A stretch of DNA of 64,000 bases from Fen-1245 sp963835535 (GTDB lineage Bacteria > Gemmatimonadota > Gemmatimonadetes > Gemmatimonadales > JACORV01). The DNA lies in NCBI GenBank assembly GCA_963835535.1, contig CAWIFL010000002.1, positions 558,001 through 622,000 on the forward strand, read 5' to 3'. This document shows, piece by piece, positions 54,309-62,520 of the stretch. A program made the position numbers and the translations under genes. A model generated the notes under the pieces. It was not told where the DNA came from, did no database searches, and was given only the letters and a program-made list of their open reading frames with translations. Numbering within the stretch: position 1 is the stretch's first letter; each line of letters opens with the position of its first letter.

Positions 54309-55309
54309 GAAGGCGCCTCGGCCTCCCGCCGCACCTCGGCCAGCCGCTGCCAGAGCGAGCCGAGGAAGTGCTCGAGCCCCTGGCGCGACAAGGACGAGAT
54401 GACGAACAGAGGCACGTCGCCGGGCAGCGCGAGCGTGTCCGCCGGGGAGACCGCCCGCACCAGGTCGGCCTTCGTGATGGCGATGACGTGCGGCTTCGCG
54501 GCCAGGGCCGGAGAGAACGCTTCCACCTCGCGCCGCAACACCGCGTAGGCTTCGGCGAAGGGCTGAGCGTCCACAGGAAGCATGTACACCAGCAGACGCG
54601 TGCGCTCGATGTGGCGGAGGAACTTGAGGCCCAGCCCCTTGCCGTGGTGCGCTCCCTCGATGATCCCCGGGATGTCGGCGATCACGAAGCTGCGGTGGTC
54701 GCTCAGCTGTACGACGCCGAGGTTGGGCTCGAGCGTCGTGAACGGATAATCCGCGATCTTCGGCCGCGCGGCGGTCACGGCCGCCAGGAGCGTGCTCTTG
54801 CCGGCGTTCGGCTGGCCGAGCAGGCCGACGTCGGCGATGAGCTTCAGCGTCAGCTCGATCTTCCTCCGCTCGCCGTCCTCGCCCGGCTGGTACTCGTGCG
54901 GCGTCTGATGGGTCGGCGTCGCGAAGTGCTGGTTGCCGTAGCCACCCCTGCCCCCCTGCGCGACGAGCATGCGCTCGCCCGGGCGCACGACCTCGCCCAG
55001 CATCTCGCCGGTCGCCGCGTCGCGCACCTCCGTCCCGCACGGCACCGGCAGCACGAGGTCCTCGGCCGAGCGCCCCGACTGCTGCGAGGGACCGCCCGGC
55101 TGGCCCGAGTCGGCCTCCCATTTCGGTCTGTAGGTGTAGTCGAGCAGGGTCCAGAGCTGCGGATCGGCGCGCAGGTACACGCTCCCACCGCGCCCGCCGT
55201 CCCCGCCGGAGGGACCGCCCTTGGGGACGCGACTCTCCCGCCGGAACGCGGTCATTCCGGAGCCGCCGTTCCCGGCGGTCACGTCGACGAGGACCTGGTC
55301 GATGAACAT
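54305..55309 (-). CDS. obg: GTPase Obg/CgtA
   Basis: 334 residues. Glycine-rich Obg domain (NGGSGMTAFRRES; GGPSGGDGGRGGSV), G1 GQPNAGKST near 165, G2/switch YPFTTLEPNLG, G3 DIPGIIEGA, G4 ITKAD. A ribosome-assembly and stringent-response GTPase. No C-terminal OCT domain. Confidence 0.95.
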   Translation of the reverse strand: MFIDQVLVDVTAGNGGSGMTAFRRESRVPKGGPSGGDGGRGGSVYLRADPQLWTLLDYTYRPKWEADSGQPGGPSQQSGRSAEDLVLPVPCGTEVRDAATGEMLGEVVRPGERMLVAQGGRGGYGNQHFATPTHQTPHEYQPGEDGERRKIELTLKLIADVGLLGQPNAGKSTLLAAVTAARPKIADYPFTTLEPNLGVVQLSDHRSFVIADIPGIIEGAHHGKGLGLKFLRHIERTRLLVYMLPVDAQPFAEAYAVLRREVEAFSPALAAKPHVIAITKADLVRAVSPADTLALPGDVPLFVISSLSRQGLEHFLGSLWQRLAEVRREAEAPS

Positions 55310-55311
55310 CG

Positions 55312-55944
55312 TCAGTCGTGGACGAGAGTGTCCTTGAGCTCCTGCCAGAGGCTGCGGGCGACCTCGAGGTTGCGCGAGCGCACCGGCAGCGCGGTGGCGA
55401 CGTTCAGGACTTCATCCACCTGCTCGGCGGTCGCCCCGGCGTTGAGCGCGCCGCTCAGATGCGAAAGGAGCTGGCGCTGGACGCCCTGCGGCACCAGCAT
55501 CGCGACCGAGCACAGCTCGCGGTGCAGGAGGTCGAGACCGCCGCGGCTCAGCGTCTTCCCGTATCCGTCCACGACCATCCACTGGTCGAGCGCGGGGTGT
55601 AGCGCGTGGATGTTGTGCCGCAGCTGCTCGTAGTGCTTCCCGTAGACCTTGCGGCAGGTCGCCTCGCCCCGCGCCAGCCATTCCTGCCACCCCGCGTAGT
55701 CGGACGGCTCGCTCCCCGGCGCTGCTTCGGGTTCGAGCCGCCGATAGACCGACCACGCGACGATGGCGCGCGGGAAGCCGATGTAGAGCACGCTCGCGAG
55801 GAGCAGCTCCTCCAGCCAGAGCGCCGGCGTGCCTTCCTCACGCGCCCGGCGCATCCAGTCGCCCAGCTCGTTCTCGGCGGCGTGCGGCAGCAGCAGCGCC
55901 ACGCGCAGCAGTCCCTGCGTCGGAGAGTCGAGCACGGCGGTCAC
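55312..55944 (-). CDS. Carboxymuconolactone decarboxylase-family (AhpD-fold) protein
   Basis: About 210 residues from GTG at 55944; another GTG lies nine bases later. All-helical CMD pattern: LWLEELLLASVLYIGFPRA in the N-half and a second CMD repeat LLHRELCSVAMLVPQGVQRQ ... HLSGALNAGATAEQVDEVLN. Only one Cys replaces the AhpD CxxC, so peroxidase activity is unlikely. Role unknown. Two bases upstream of obg. Confidence 0.75.
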   Translation of the reverse strand: MTAVLDSPTQGLLRVALLLPHAAENELGDWMRRAREEGTPALWLEELLLASVLYIGFPRAIVAWSVYRRLEPEAAPGSEPSDYAGWQEWLARGEATCRKVYGKHYEQLRHNIHALHPALDQWMVVDGYGKTLSRGGLDLLHRELCSVAMLVPQGVQRQLLSHLSGALNAGATAEQVDEVLNVATALPVRSRNLEVARSLWQELKDTLVHD

Positions 55945-55993
55945 GGTACGCGCTCCGGGACGGCAGCCGTCACCGTTCGGTTGCAGCTGTGCT

Positions 55994-57040
55994 TCATCGG
56001 GCGCGCTCCAGGGAAACGCGGGCCTCCAGGTGGCCCACTTCCTCGCCCAAGGTGTTCTTGATCCGCGGCGAACGGAAGGAGTCCGCCACGCGCACGGCGC
56101 CGGGCGCCAGGATCTCCAGGAAGGCGAGCAGGGCCGGCCGCGCGGCATCCATGTCGCCGTCCTCCACCTTCATCGCCAGGCCGAGGCGCGCGCCCGGAAG
56201 CGCCGCGCAGTAGACGCCGTCGGCGCCGACCTTGGTGATGACCGCGCCGCGGGAGGAAGCGATGACTTCGGTGCAGAGGCGGCCGGTGCCGGCGATCAGG
56301 AATGGCTCTGCAGTCACGGCGCGGATGACACGGAGGGCCGCGCGGGAGGGGTTAGGGGCTAGGGAGTAAGGATTAGGGCCCGCCGCGCCGACTTCCCTAA
56401 CCCCTAACCCCTCACCCCTAGCCCCTAGTCGTGCATACGCCAGCGCCATGTTGCGCAGAGGCAGCGCGTAGGAGACCACGCCGCACCCATCCGTGCCCTG
56501 CCCGATCTTGTCTTCGGCCACGCCCGTCCACGCCGCCACTTCCTCGAGCAGGCGCCGCTGGACCGGATGCTCCGCCTTCCGGTAGTTCGCCGTCGGCCAG
56601 CCGTGATGGCGCGCGAGCGCGAGCATCGCGGCGTGCTTCCCCGAGCAGTTGCTGTGGAGCTTGCGCGGCTTCTCACCGCGGCCGGCCATCTCGCGCGCGA
56701 TGGTGGGCGAGAGCGACGGATGGGGGCCGCATTCCAGGTCCTGCTCCGCGCAGCCGGCTTTCTCGAGCAGGCTCTGGGCGACGGCGAGGTGGCGCGGCTC
56801 CCCGTTGTGCGAGGCGCAGGCGAGCGCGATCTCGGCGTCCGTAATGCCGAGCGCGTCGGCGCCGCCCTCCTCGATCAGTGGCAGGACCTGGATCAGCTTG
56901 GCGCACGAGCGCCAGTACGTCACCAGATCGCTGTCGCCCGTCGCGCTCACGAGCCTTCCGTCCGCATCCACGACGGCGGCGGAAACCCGATGGCGCGACT
57001 CGACAATGTGGCCGCGGATGGCGTCTACGGTGGATGTCAC
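55994..57040 (-). CDS. L-asparaginase II (AnsA, thermolabile/Rhizobium type) with in-frame repeat insertion
   Basis: 348 residues, GTG start. SHNGEPRHLAVAQSLLEKAG, HSNCSGKHAAML and GQGTDGCGVVSYALPL identify the asparaginase II family (PF06089). Between ALAYARLG and AALRVIRAV lies a 27-codon insert (EGLGVREVGAAGPNPYSLAP ...) encoded by an inverted pair of GGGGTTA heptamer arrays. It is exactly in frame and should sit in a surface loop. Hydrolyses asparagine to aspartate and ammonia. Confidence 0.88.
   Translation of the reverse strand: MTSTVDAIRGHIVESRHRVSAAVVDADGRLVSATGDSDLVTYWRSCAKLIQVLPLIEEGGADALGITDAEIALACASHNGEPRHLAVAQSLLEKAGCAEQDLECGPHPSLSPTIAREMAGRGEKPRKLHSNCSGKHAAMLALARHHGWPTANYRKAEHPVQRRLLEEVAAWTGVAEDKIGQGTDGCGVVSYALPLRNMALAYARLGARGEGLGVREVGAAGPNPYSLAPNPSRAALRVIRAVTAEPFLIAGTGRLCTEVIASSRGAVITKVGADGVYCAALPGARLGLAMKVEDGDMDAARPALLAFLEILAPGAVRVADSFRSPRIKNTLGEEVGHLEARVSLERAR
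56348..56428. repeat. Inverted GGGGTTA heptamer arrays inside the asparaginase gene
   Basis: Left arm 56348-56378: GGGGTTA, GGGGCTA, GGGAGTA, AGGATTA, GGG. A 16-base spacer follows. Right arm 56395-56428: CCCTAA, CCCCTAA, CCCCTCA, CCCCTAG, CCCCTAG. Total 81 bases, a multiple of three. Confidence 0.93.
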
Positions 57041-57089
57041 GGGGGCGAAAGCTAACCGGTCGGCTGGGCTGAGCGAGCCCGGACTCGCC

Positions 57090-58004
57090 TCACGCCGACG
57101 GCGAACTGTGGGCCGGCGCGGAGTCTCCGCCGGCGCCTGCCAGGGCCAGGGCGATGCCTCCCAGGGCCAGGACGCCCCCCGTGACAGCCCCGAGGCCGGG
57201 CGGTTCGGCGATGGCCGGCAGGAGCCAGGCGAGAAGCGTGGCGCCCACCGGCTCGCCCAGGGCGGCCACGTTGACCGTGTAGGCCGGGAGGTAGCGCAGG
57301 GCGTAGTTGAGGCCGCCGTGGCCCACGAGCATCGGGCCCGCGGCCAGGGCGGCGAAGATGAGCCAGTCCTTCGCCGGGTAGGCCACGAACGCCTGGTGGA
57401 GGCCCGCTGCCCAGACGAGCAGAACGGCCGCCGCGACGCCGTAGACTGGGGTGATGTAGGCGACGAGTCCGAGGTCGGCGCGGAGCCGGCGGCCGATGAC
57501 GAAGTACGCGCCTCCGAAGGCTGCTCCGGCCAGGGCGAGCAGGTCCCCGATCAGAGCGCCGCGGCCCGCGCGGCTGGCGTCGCCCAGGGCGATGACGGCG
57601 GCGCCGACGATGGCGAGGACGATCCCGAACGCCTGGCGGCGGGCGGGGCGCTCGCCGAGGAAGATGCGGGAGAAGACCCAGGCGAAGACGGGTGAGAGCG
57701 AGACCAGGACGGCGGAGGCTGCGACACTGGTGAGGCGCAGCGACGTGATCCAGGAAGCGAAGTGGAGTGCGAGTGCCACGCCCGCGACGGCGGCGATGCG
57801 TCGCTCGGGGCCGCCGAGCCTCGCCCACTCACGGCGCGCCGGGGAAACCGCGAGCGCGGGAGCGAGGAGGAGGGTCGCGAAGGTGAGCCGCCAGGCGGCG
57901 ATGGCCAGGGGCGGCGCGGCGCTGAGCCGGATGAGGGGCGCGGCCCACGACATCGCCACGACCGCGATGGCCATCACGAGGAGCGGATGTGGCCGCTTCG
58001 GCAC
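57090..58004 (-). CDS. EamA/DMT-family permease
   Basis: 304 residues from GTG. Two EamA repeats of five membrane helices each (first begins LLVMAIAVVAMSWAAPLIRL; second LIGDLLALAGAAFGGAYFVI), with AALGEPVGATLLAWLL near the end as in metabolite exporters. Substrate unknown. Separated by 72 bases from the divergent Wzi-like gene; the gap holds octamer repeats. Confidence 0.88.
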   Translation of the reverse strand: MPKRPHPLLVMAIAVVAMSWAAPLIRLSAAPPLAIAAWRLTFATLLLAPALAVSPARREWARLGGPERRIAAVAGVALALHFASWITSLRLTSVAASAVLVSLSPVFAWVFSRIFLGERPARRQAFGIVLAIVGAAVIALGDASRAGRGALIGDLLALAGAAFGGAYFVIGRRLRADLGLVAYITPVYGVAAAVLLVWAAGLHQAFVAYPAKDWLIFAALAAGPMLVGHGGLNYALRYLPAYTVNVAALGEPVGATLLAWLLPAIAEPPGLGAVTGGVLALGGIALALAGAGGDSAPAHSSPSA

Positions 58005-58016
58005 GGGGCCAATATA

Positions 58017-58048
58017 GGACGCACGGAGGCACAGGCGCACGGGCGGAC
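58017..58048 (+). repeat. 8-bp tandem array upstream of the Wzi-like gene
   Basis: GGACGCAC, GGAGGCAC, AGGCGCAC, GGGCGGAC. Fills the divergent promoter region between the permease and the Wzi-like gene. Confidence 0.85.
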
Positions 58049-58076
58049 GGGCCGGACGCCCGGTATATTCGGCGAC

Positions 58077-59618
58077 ATGCGACGATGCCTCCTGGCGGCG
58101 CTCCTGTCTCTTACGGCTGCCGCCCCGCTTGCGGCGCAGGCGCCGGAGAGCAACCTCTACCTTCCGATCACCTCCTGGGCGACGCCCTATGTGGAGCAGC
58201 TGATCCGCGCCGGCGTGCTCCGGGGGCTCGACCCGCTCACGCGGCCCCTGAGACGCGCGGACGTGGCGCGGGCCGTGGCCAGGGCGGACACGACGCGCCT
58301 GGCGGAGTCGGTGAAAAGCAGCCTGCGGCTGCTGGCCTGGGAGCTGTCTGAGCGTCCGGACACGGTGCGATGGAAGATCGACGGCGGCGTGGGACTCACG
58401 GCCGCATCCGATGCCAGCCGGTGGCCCGACCGGCCATCGCGCGACTCCACGGGCCTCTACCCGCGCGGTGACCTGGAGATGTCGCTGGAGGTACCGCACG
58501 CGGCCTTCGTGACGCATCCGTACTTCGACAACCGGCTCAAGTACGACCCCGAGTACATCGGGCGAAAGGACCAGCCCATCGCGGGGCGAACGGACGAGGC
58601 GTACGGCATCGCTTCGTGGAAGTACTTTGCGGTGTTCTTCGGCATGGTCGACCGGAACTGGGGGCCGCCCGAGACGCAGGGGCTGATCCTCTCCAACGCT
58701 CCATACTCCTACGACCACTTGTTTCTGCGACTCGGCCCCCAGCGCTTCAGACTGGAGATGGTCGCAACCCAGCTCAACAGCCTTCCCGGCTGGGGGCAGA
58801 CTGTTCCACAGCACCGTTTCCTCTCGGCGCACCGCCTGGTGGTGATTCCGTCCGACCGGTTCGCGTTCTCGCTTTCGGAGGCCGAGCTGTACGCCGACAC
58901 CGCCAGCCTCGGGCGGTCGTTCGAGCCGTGGTACCTCAATCCGCTCGGTCTGTGGACGTTGGTCCAATACCAGAACAGGCCGGTCGGGAACGCGCTGATC
59001 GGCGCGGACGCGTCGTATCAGATCTCGCGCGCGGTCCGCCTGGCTGCGCAGATCTACGCCGACGACATCCAGACGAGTCGAAACAACCAGCACGACAAGA
59101 AGCCGGAGGAGCTCGGCTACACCTTCTCCGCCACCGGCGGCGCCCTGCGGGGCCGATGGAGCTGGTCGGCGCTGTACACGCGGGTCGACGCACTCGACTA
59201 CCGGACCGAGGTCAACCAGGAGCAGTACTCGAGCGACAGCGTGGGCCTGGCCCGGAACCACAGCGACTACGACCAGTGGACTTTCCGCGCCACCACGGCA
59301 CCCGCTCCGCGGGCACTCGTAGCCGGCGAGATCACCTACATCAGGCAGGGGCAGGGCGACTTCCGAAAGCCGTATCCTCCCGACTCGGCGTTTTCCGATT
59401 CGCTCGTTTTCCTCACGGGGGTGGTGGAACGGACGCTGCGTCTCGCCGTGCAGGCGAATTGGACGCCGGTGCCAGGGATCAACCTGAGCACCGACATCGG
59501 CCGCCACTTCATCTGGAACGCGAACCACGTGCAGGGCGTGCGTGGCGACCGCTGGGTGTGGCGAATCAAGGCCGAGATCCGGCACCGGATCAGCGGCGGG
59601 ATCCACTGGGGGGACTGA
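58077..59618 (+). CDS. Capsule assembly Wzi-family outer-membrane protein
   Basis: 513 residues. Signal peptide ends LAAQA. An N-terminal helical part (YVEQLIRAGVLRGLDPLTRPLRRADVARAV) resembles the region before Wzi barrels, and the rest is beta-strand-rich with FFGMVDRNWGPPETQGLILSN, the Wzi-like W-G-P motif. Probably binds capsule or exopolysaccharide at the outer membrane. First gene of the plus-strand surface-glycan run; its TGA overlaps the next gene's CTG. Confidence 0.78.
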   Translation: MRRCLLAALLSLTAAAPLAAQAPESNLYLPITSWATPYVEQLIRAGVLRGLDPLTRPLRRADVARAVARADTTRLAESVKSSLRLLAWELSERPDTVRWKIDGGVGLTAASDASRWPDRPSRDSTGLYPRGDLEMSLEVPHAAFVTHPYFDNRLKYDPEYIGRKDQPIAGRTDEAYGIASWKYFAVFFGMVDRNWGPPETQGLILSNAPYSYDHLFLRLGPQRFRLEMVATQLNSLPGWGQTVPQHRFLSAHRLVVIPSDRFAFSLSEAELYADTASLGRSFEPWYLNPLGLWTLVQYQNRPVGNALIGADASYQISRAVRLAAQIYADDIQTSRNNQHDKKPEELGYTFSATGGALRGRWSWSALYTRVDALDYRTEVNQEQYSSDSVGLARNHSDYDQWTFRATTAPAPRALVAGEITYIRQGQGDFRKPYPPDSAFSDSLVFLTGVVERTLRLAVQANWTPVPGINLSTDIGRHFIWNANHVQGVRGDRWVWRIKAEIRHRISGGIHWGD

Positions 59619-60304
59619 CGGCGGACGCGAGCACGGAGCTTCGCGCCCGGCTGAGTGGGGGCACGAGCGACGCCGCGATCTACGCCATGGTGAGGCGCGC
59701 CCTCGAGGCGCGCGGGGCGCGCGGCACCGTGGTGGACCTCGGCTGCGGGAGCGGCCGGCTGGGTGCTTGTCTGGGCGACCTGGCCTCGCGGTACGTCGGC
59801 GTGGACGCGGTGCGCTACGAGGGTTTCCCGGACGCAGGCACGTTCCTCGCCTGCGATCTCGACTCGGGAGCCGTGCCGCTGCCGTCCGCCACGGCCGACG
59901 TCGCGGTCGCAGTCGAGGTCATCGAGCACCTGGAGAACCCGAGGGCATTCGTGCGGGAGCTGACGCGACTCGCCAAGCCCGGAGGCTGGATCGTGGTCAC
60001 GACGCCGAACCAGCTCAGCGCGCTCTCCCTCGCCACTCTCGCGATCAAACACCGCTTTTCGGCCTTCCAGGACGTGAGTTATCCCGCCCATCGCACGGCG
60101 CTCCTCGAAGTGGACCTGCGGCGGATCGCCCTGGAGTGCGCGCTGACGGACGCGAGCTGCGCGTTCAGCCTGCAGGGACGCATCCCGCTCACGCCGTGGC
60201 GGTGGCCCCGGTGGGTGTCGCGCGCGTTTCCCTGCGCCCTGTCGGACAACATCCTGTTGATCGCGCGGAAGCCGGAAACCTCCGGAGGCGATCGCGGACG
60301 CTGA
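59615..60304 (+). CDS. Class I SAM-dependent methyltransferase, probable CTG start
   Basis: 229 residues from CTG at 59615, which overlaps the Wzi-like TGA (CTGA). SAM motif VVDLGCGSGRLG near 38, VEVIEHLENPRAFVRELTRL and GGWIVVTTPNQ match Methyltransf_11/23 enzymes. ATG at 59687 is possible but leaves only 13 residues before the motif and drops the SGGTSDAAIYAMV segment. Likely modifies a glycan or lipid precursor in this cluster. Confidence 0.75.
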   Translation: MTADASTELRARLSGGTSDAAIYAMVRRALEARGARGTVVDLGCGSGRLGACLGDLASRYVGVDAVRYEGFPDAGTFLACDLDSGAVPLPSATADVAVAVEVIEHLENPRAFVRELTRLAKPGGWIVVTTPNQLSALSLATLAIKHRFSAFQDVSYPAHRTALLEVDLRRIALECALTDASCAFSLQGRIPLTPWRWPRWVSRAFPCALSDNILLIARKPETSGGDRGR

Positions 60305-61415
60305 CGTCGTCGTCATCGGCGCCGGGGTCGTGGGCCTGGCGTGCGCCCGCGAGCTGGCGGTGCGTGGACGCGACGTCATCCTGATCGAGCGGCACGAGCG
60401 CTTCGGCGTCGAGACGAGCAGCCGCAACAGCGAAGTCATCCACGCCGGCATCTACTATCCGGTCGGCAGCCTCAAGGCGCGGCTCTGTGCGCGCGGCAAT
60501 CGGAGTCTCTACGCCTGGTGCGCGGCGCACGGAGTCCCGCACGCGCGGCTCGGGAAGCTGATCGTCGCGACCGCGGAGGACGAGGAGCCGAAGCTCGATC
60601 AGATCCTCCGGCAGGCGGTCGAGAACGGCGTCACCTCACTTCAGCGGTTCGCCCCGGCTCAGGTCCGCAGGATCGAGCCCCACGTCCGTGCGACGCACGC
60701 CCTCTGGTCCCCCGACACGGGGATCGTGGACTCGCACCAGCTGATGGCGAGCCTCGAAGCGGACGCACGGGCGCACGGCTGCACGGAAGCACTGCGCCAC
60801 GAGGTGGTTGCGGCCGAGCCCGTCGCCGGGGGTTATCGCCTCGCCGTCCGGAGCGGCGACGAGACCACGTCGCTGGAAACAAGCTCCGTCGTAAATTCGG
60901 CGGGACTCGACGCGGACCGGGTCGCCGCGCTGCCCGGTCTCGACGTGGCGGCCGCCGGCTATCGCCTGCACTATGCGCGTGGGCACTACTTCCGCGTGCA
61001 TCCGCGGAAGCGCCAGCTCGCGAGCCATCTCATCTACCCCGCCCCGCACGCGACGCACCTGGGCATCCACGTCACGCTCGACCTGGCTGGCGGCGTGCGG
61101 CTGGGGCCGGACCTCCAGTACCTGAAGGACCGCACGCAGGACTACGCGGTGGCCGAGAGCCTGCGGCCCGCCTTTCACGCTGCGGTCTCGCGCTACCTGG
61201 AGGGGCTGGACGAGGCCGACCTGTCGCCCGACCTGGCCGGCATTCGCCCCAAGTTGCAGGGCCCCGGTGAGCCGGTCCGCGATTTCGTGATCCAGGAGGA
61301 GTCGGCGCGGGGCCTGCCGGGGTGGGTCAACCTTGTGGGTATCGAGTCGCCGGGGCTAACCTGTTGCCTCGAGATCGGCCGTCTGGTCGCCGACACCCTG
61401 GGGGCCGTCAGGTGA
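60291..61415 (+). CDS. FAD-dependent oxidase, L-2-hydroxyglutarate oxidase (LhgO)-like; start codon unresolved
   Basis: The FAD motif DVVVIGAGVVGLACARELA lies upstream of the first ordinary start (GTG at 60330). Between the in-frame stop at 60258 and that GTG there is no ATG, GTG, TTG or CTG; ATC at 60291 just after GGAGG gives a normal N-terminus (IADADVVVIGAG), so I start there provisionally. ETSSRNSEVIHAGIYYP and VGIESPGLTCCLEIG are typical LhgO/DAO motifs. Oxidises a 2-hydroxy acid with FAD. A base error is an alternative to an AUC start. Confidence 0.75.
   Translation: MADADVVVIGAGVVGLACARELAVRGRDVILIERHERFGVETSSRNSEVIHAGIYYPVGSLKARLCARGNRSLYAWCAAHGVPHARLGKLIVATAEDEEPKLDQILRQAVENGVTSLQRFAPAQVRRIEPHVRATHALWSPDTGIVDSHQLMASLEADARAHGCTEALRHEVVAAEPVAGGYRLAVRSGDETTSLETSSVVNSAGLDADRVAALPGLDVAAAGYRLHYARGHYFRVHPRKRQLASHLIYPAPHATHLGIHVTLDLAGGVRLGPDLQYLKDRTQDYAVAESLRPAFHAAVSRYLEGLDEADLSPDLAGIRPKLQGPGEPVRDFVIQEESARGLPGWVNLVGIESPGLTCCLEIGRLVADTLGAVR
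60761..60792 (+). repeat. Octamer array inside the LhgO-like gene
   Basis: GGACGCAC, GGGCGCAC, GGCTGCAC, GGAAGCAC. It encodes ADARAHGCTEA, a segment that looks normal in length for the family, so it may be coincidence or conversion rather than insertion. Confidence 0.6.
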
Positions 61416-62428
61416 TCACCCGCGAGCGCGTCAACCTGCTTTTGGAGGAGATGCCCAAGCGGCGCGTCGTCGTCGTGGGCGACGCGATGCTCGACATCTA
61501 CATGCTCGGGGACGTCGAGCGCATCTCTCCGGAGGCGCCGGTGCCGGTGGTCCGCGTGCAGGATCGCCGCTACGCCCTCGGCGGCGCGGCCAACGTCGCG
61601 GCCAACGTGGCTGCCATCGGCGCCGAGGTCACGCTCGTGGCCACGGTCGGCGACGACCGGCGCGGCGAGCAGCTGCGCACCGAGCTGGTGGCCGCCGGTA
61701 TCCGCGACGAAGGGATCGTGGTGACGCCCGAGCGGCCCACCACATCGAAGACGCGCGTGGTGGCCCGCGGCCAGCAGATGCTGCGGTTCGACGAAGAGGA
61801 GGACGCGCTCCTCGAGGGCTCGACCCTCGAGATCCTGCAGAAGCGGATGGCCAAGTCGCTCAAGGGCGTCGACGCGGTGCTGCTCGAGGACTACAACAAG
61901 GGAACGCTGACGCCGGCGGTGATCGCGAGCGCGCTGTCGACCGCCCGGTCGCGGGGCATTCCGTCGGTGGTGGACCCCAAGTTCAAGCACTTCTTCAACT
62001 ACAAGGGCGCCACCGTCTTCAAGCCGAACCGCCGGGAGCTGGAGGCGGCGCTGGGCGCGGCCGTGGACGTCGAGCACGCCGACACGCTACCTGCCGTAAT
62101 GGAGCGGCTCGAAGTGGACAACCTGCTCTTGACCCTGGGGCCGAACGGCATGGCCCTGCTCACGAAGAACGGAACGATCGATCGCTTTCCCACGCACGCG
62201 CGCGAGGTGTACGACGTCTCGGGCGCGGGCGACACGGTCACGGCGTGGGTGGGCACCGCCCTGGCCTCCGGGGCGACGATGCGGGAGGCGGCTGAGCTGG
62301 CGAACTACGCCGCGGGCATCGAGGTGGGCAAGGCCGGCGTCGCCGTCGTCTCGCGCGCGGAAGTGCGCGACCTCTTCGAGCGGAAGTACGACGAAGTCGG
62401 GATGTTCCGGCGCGGAGGCGTACTGTAG
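61412..62428 (+). CDS. hldA: D-glycero-beta-D-manno-heptose-7-phosphate kinase (HldA/RfaE domain I)
   Basis: 338 residues from GTG overlapping the previous stop (GTGA). PfkB fold: VVGDAMLDIYMLGDVERISP, GGAANVAANVAAIGAE, DPKFKHFFNYKGATVFKPN and DVSGAGDTVTAW with the catalytic Asp. Phosphorylates heptose-7-phosphate for ADP-heptose, the inner-core LPS sugar. There is no C-terminal nucleotidyltransferase, so the second step must be encoded elsewhere. Confidence 0.9.
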   Translation: MITRERVNLLLEEMPKRRVVVVGDAMLDIYMLGDVERISPEAPVPVVRVQDRRYALGGAANVAANVAAIGAEVTLVATVGDDRRGEQLRTELVAAGIRDEGIVVTPERPTTSKTRVVARGQQMLRFDEEEDALLEGSTLEILQKRMAKSLKGVDAVLLEDYNKGTLTPAVIASALSTARSRGIPSVVDPKFKHFFNYKGATVFKPNRRELEAALGAAVDVEHADTLPAVMERLEVDNLLLTLGPNGMALLTKNGTIDRFPTHAREVYDVSGAGDTVTAWVGTALASGATMREAAELANYAAGIEVGKAGVAVVSRAEVRDLFERKYDEVGMFRRGGVL

Positions 62429-62520
62429 GACTCTCGGCGTGGTGGGACGCCGCGGCCGCCTTCGCCCGCCGCCGCGGAACGCGCGATGTCGGATGGTCGC
62501 TGGGCGGCAGCACCGCGCAG

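Noticed and set aside
56348..56428. Telomere-like end sequence (TTAGGGG)
   Set aside because: It is internal, translated in frame within asparaginase, and arranged as an inverted pair; the flanks are ordinary chromosome.
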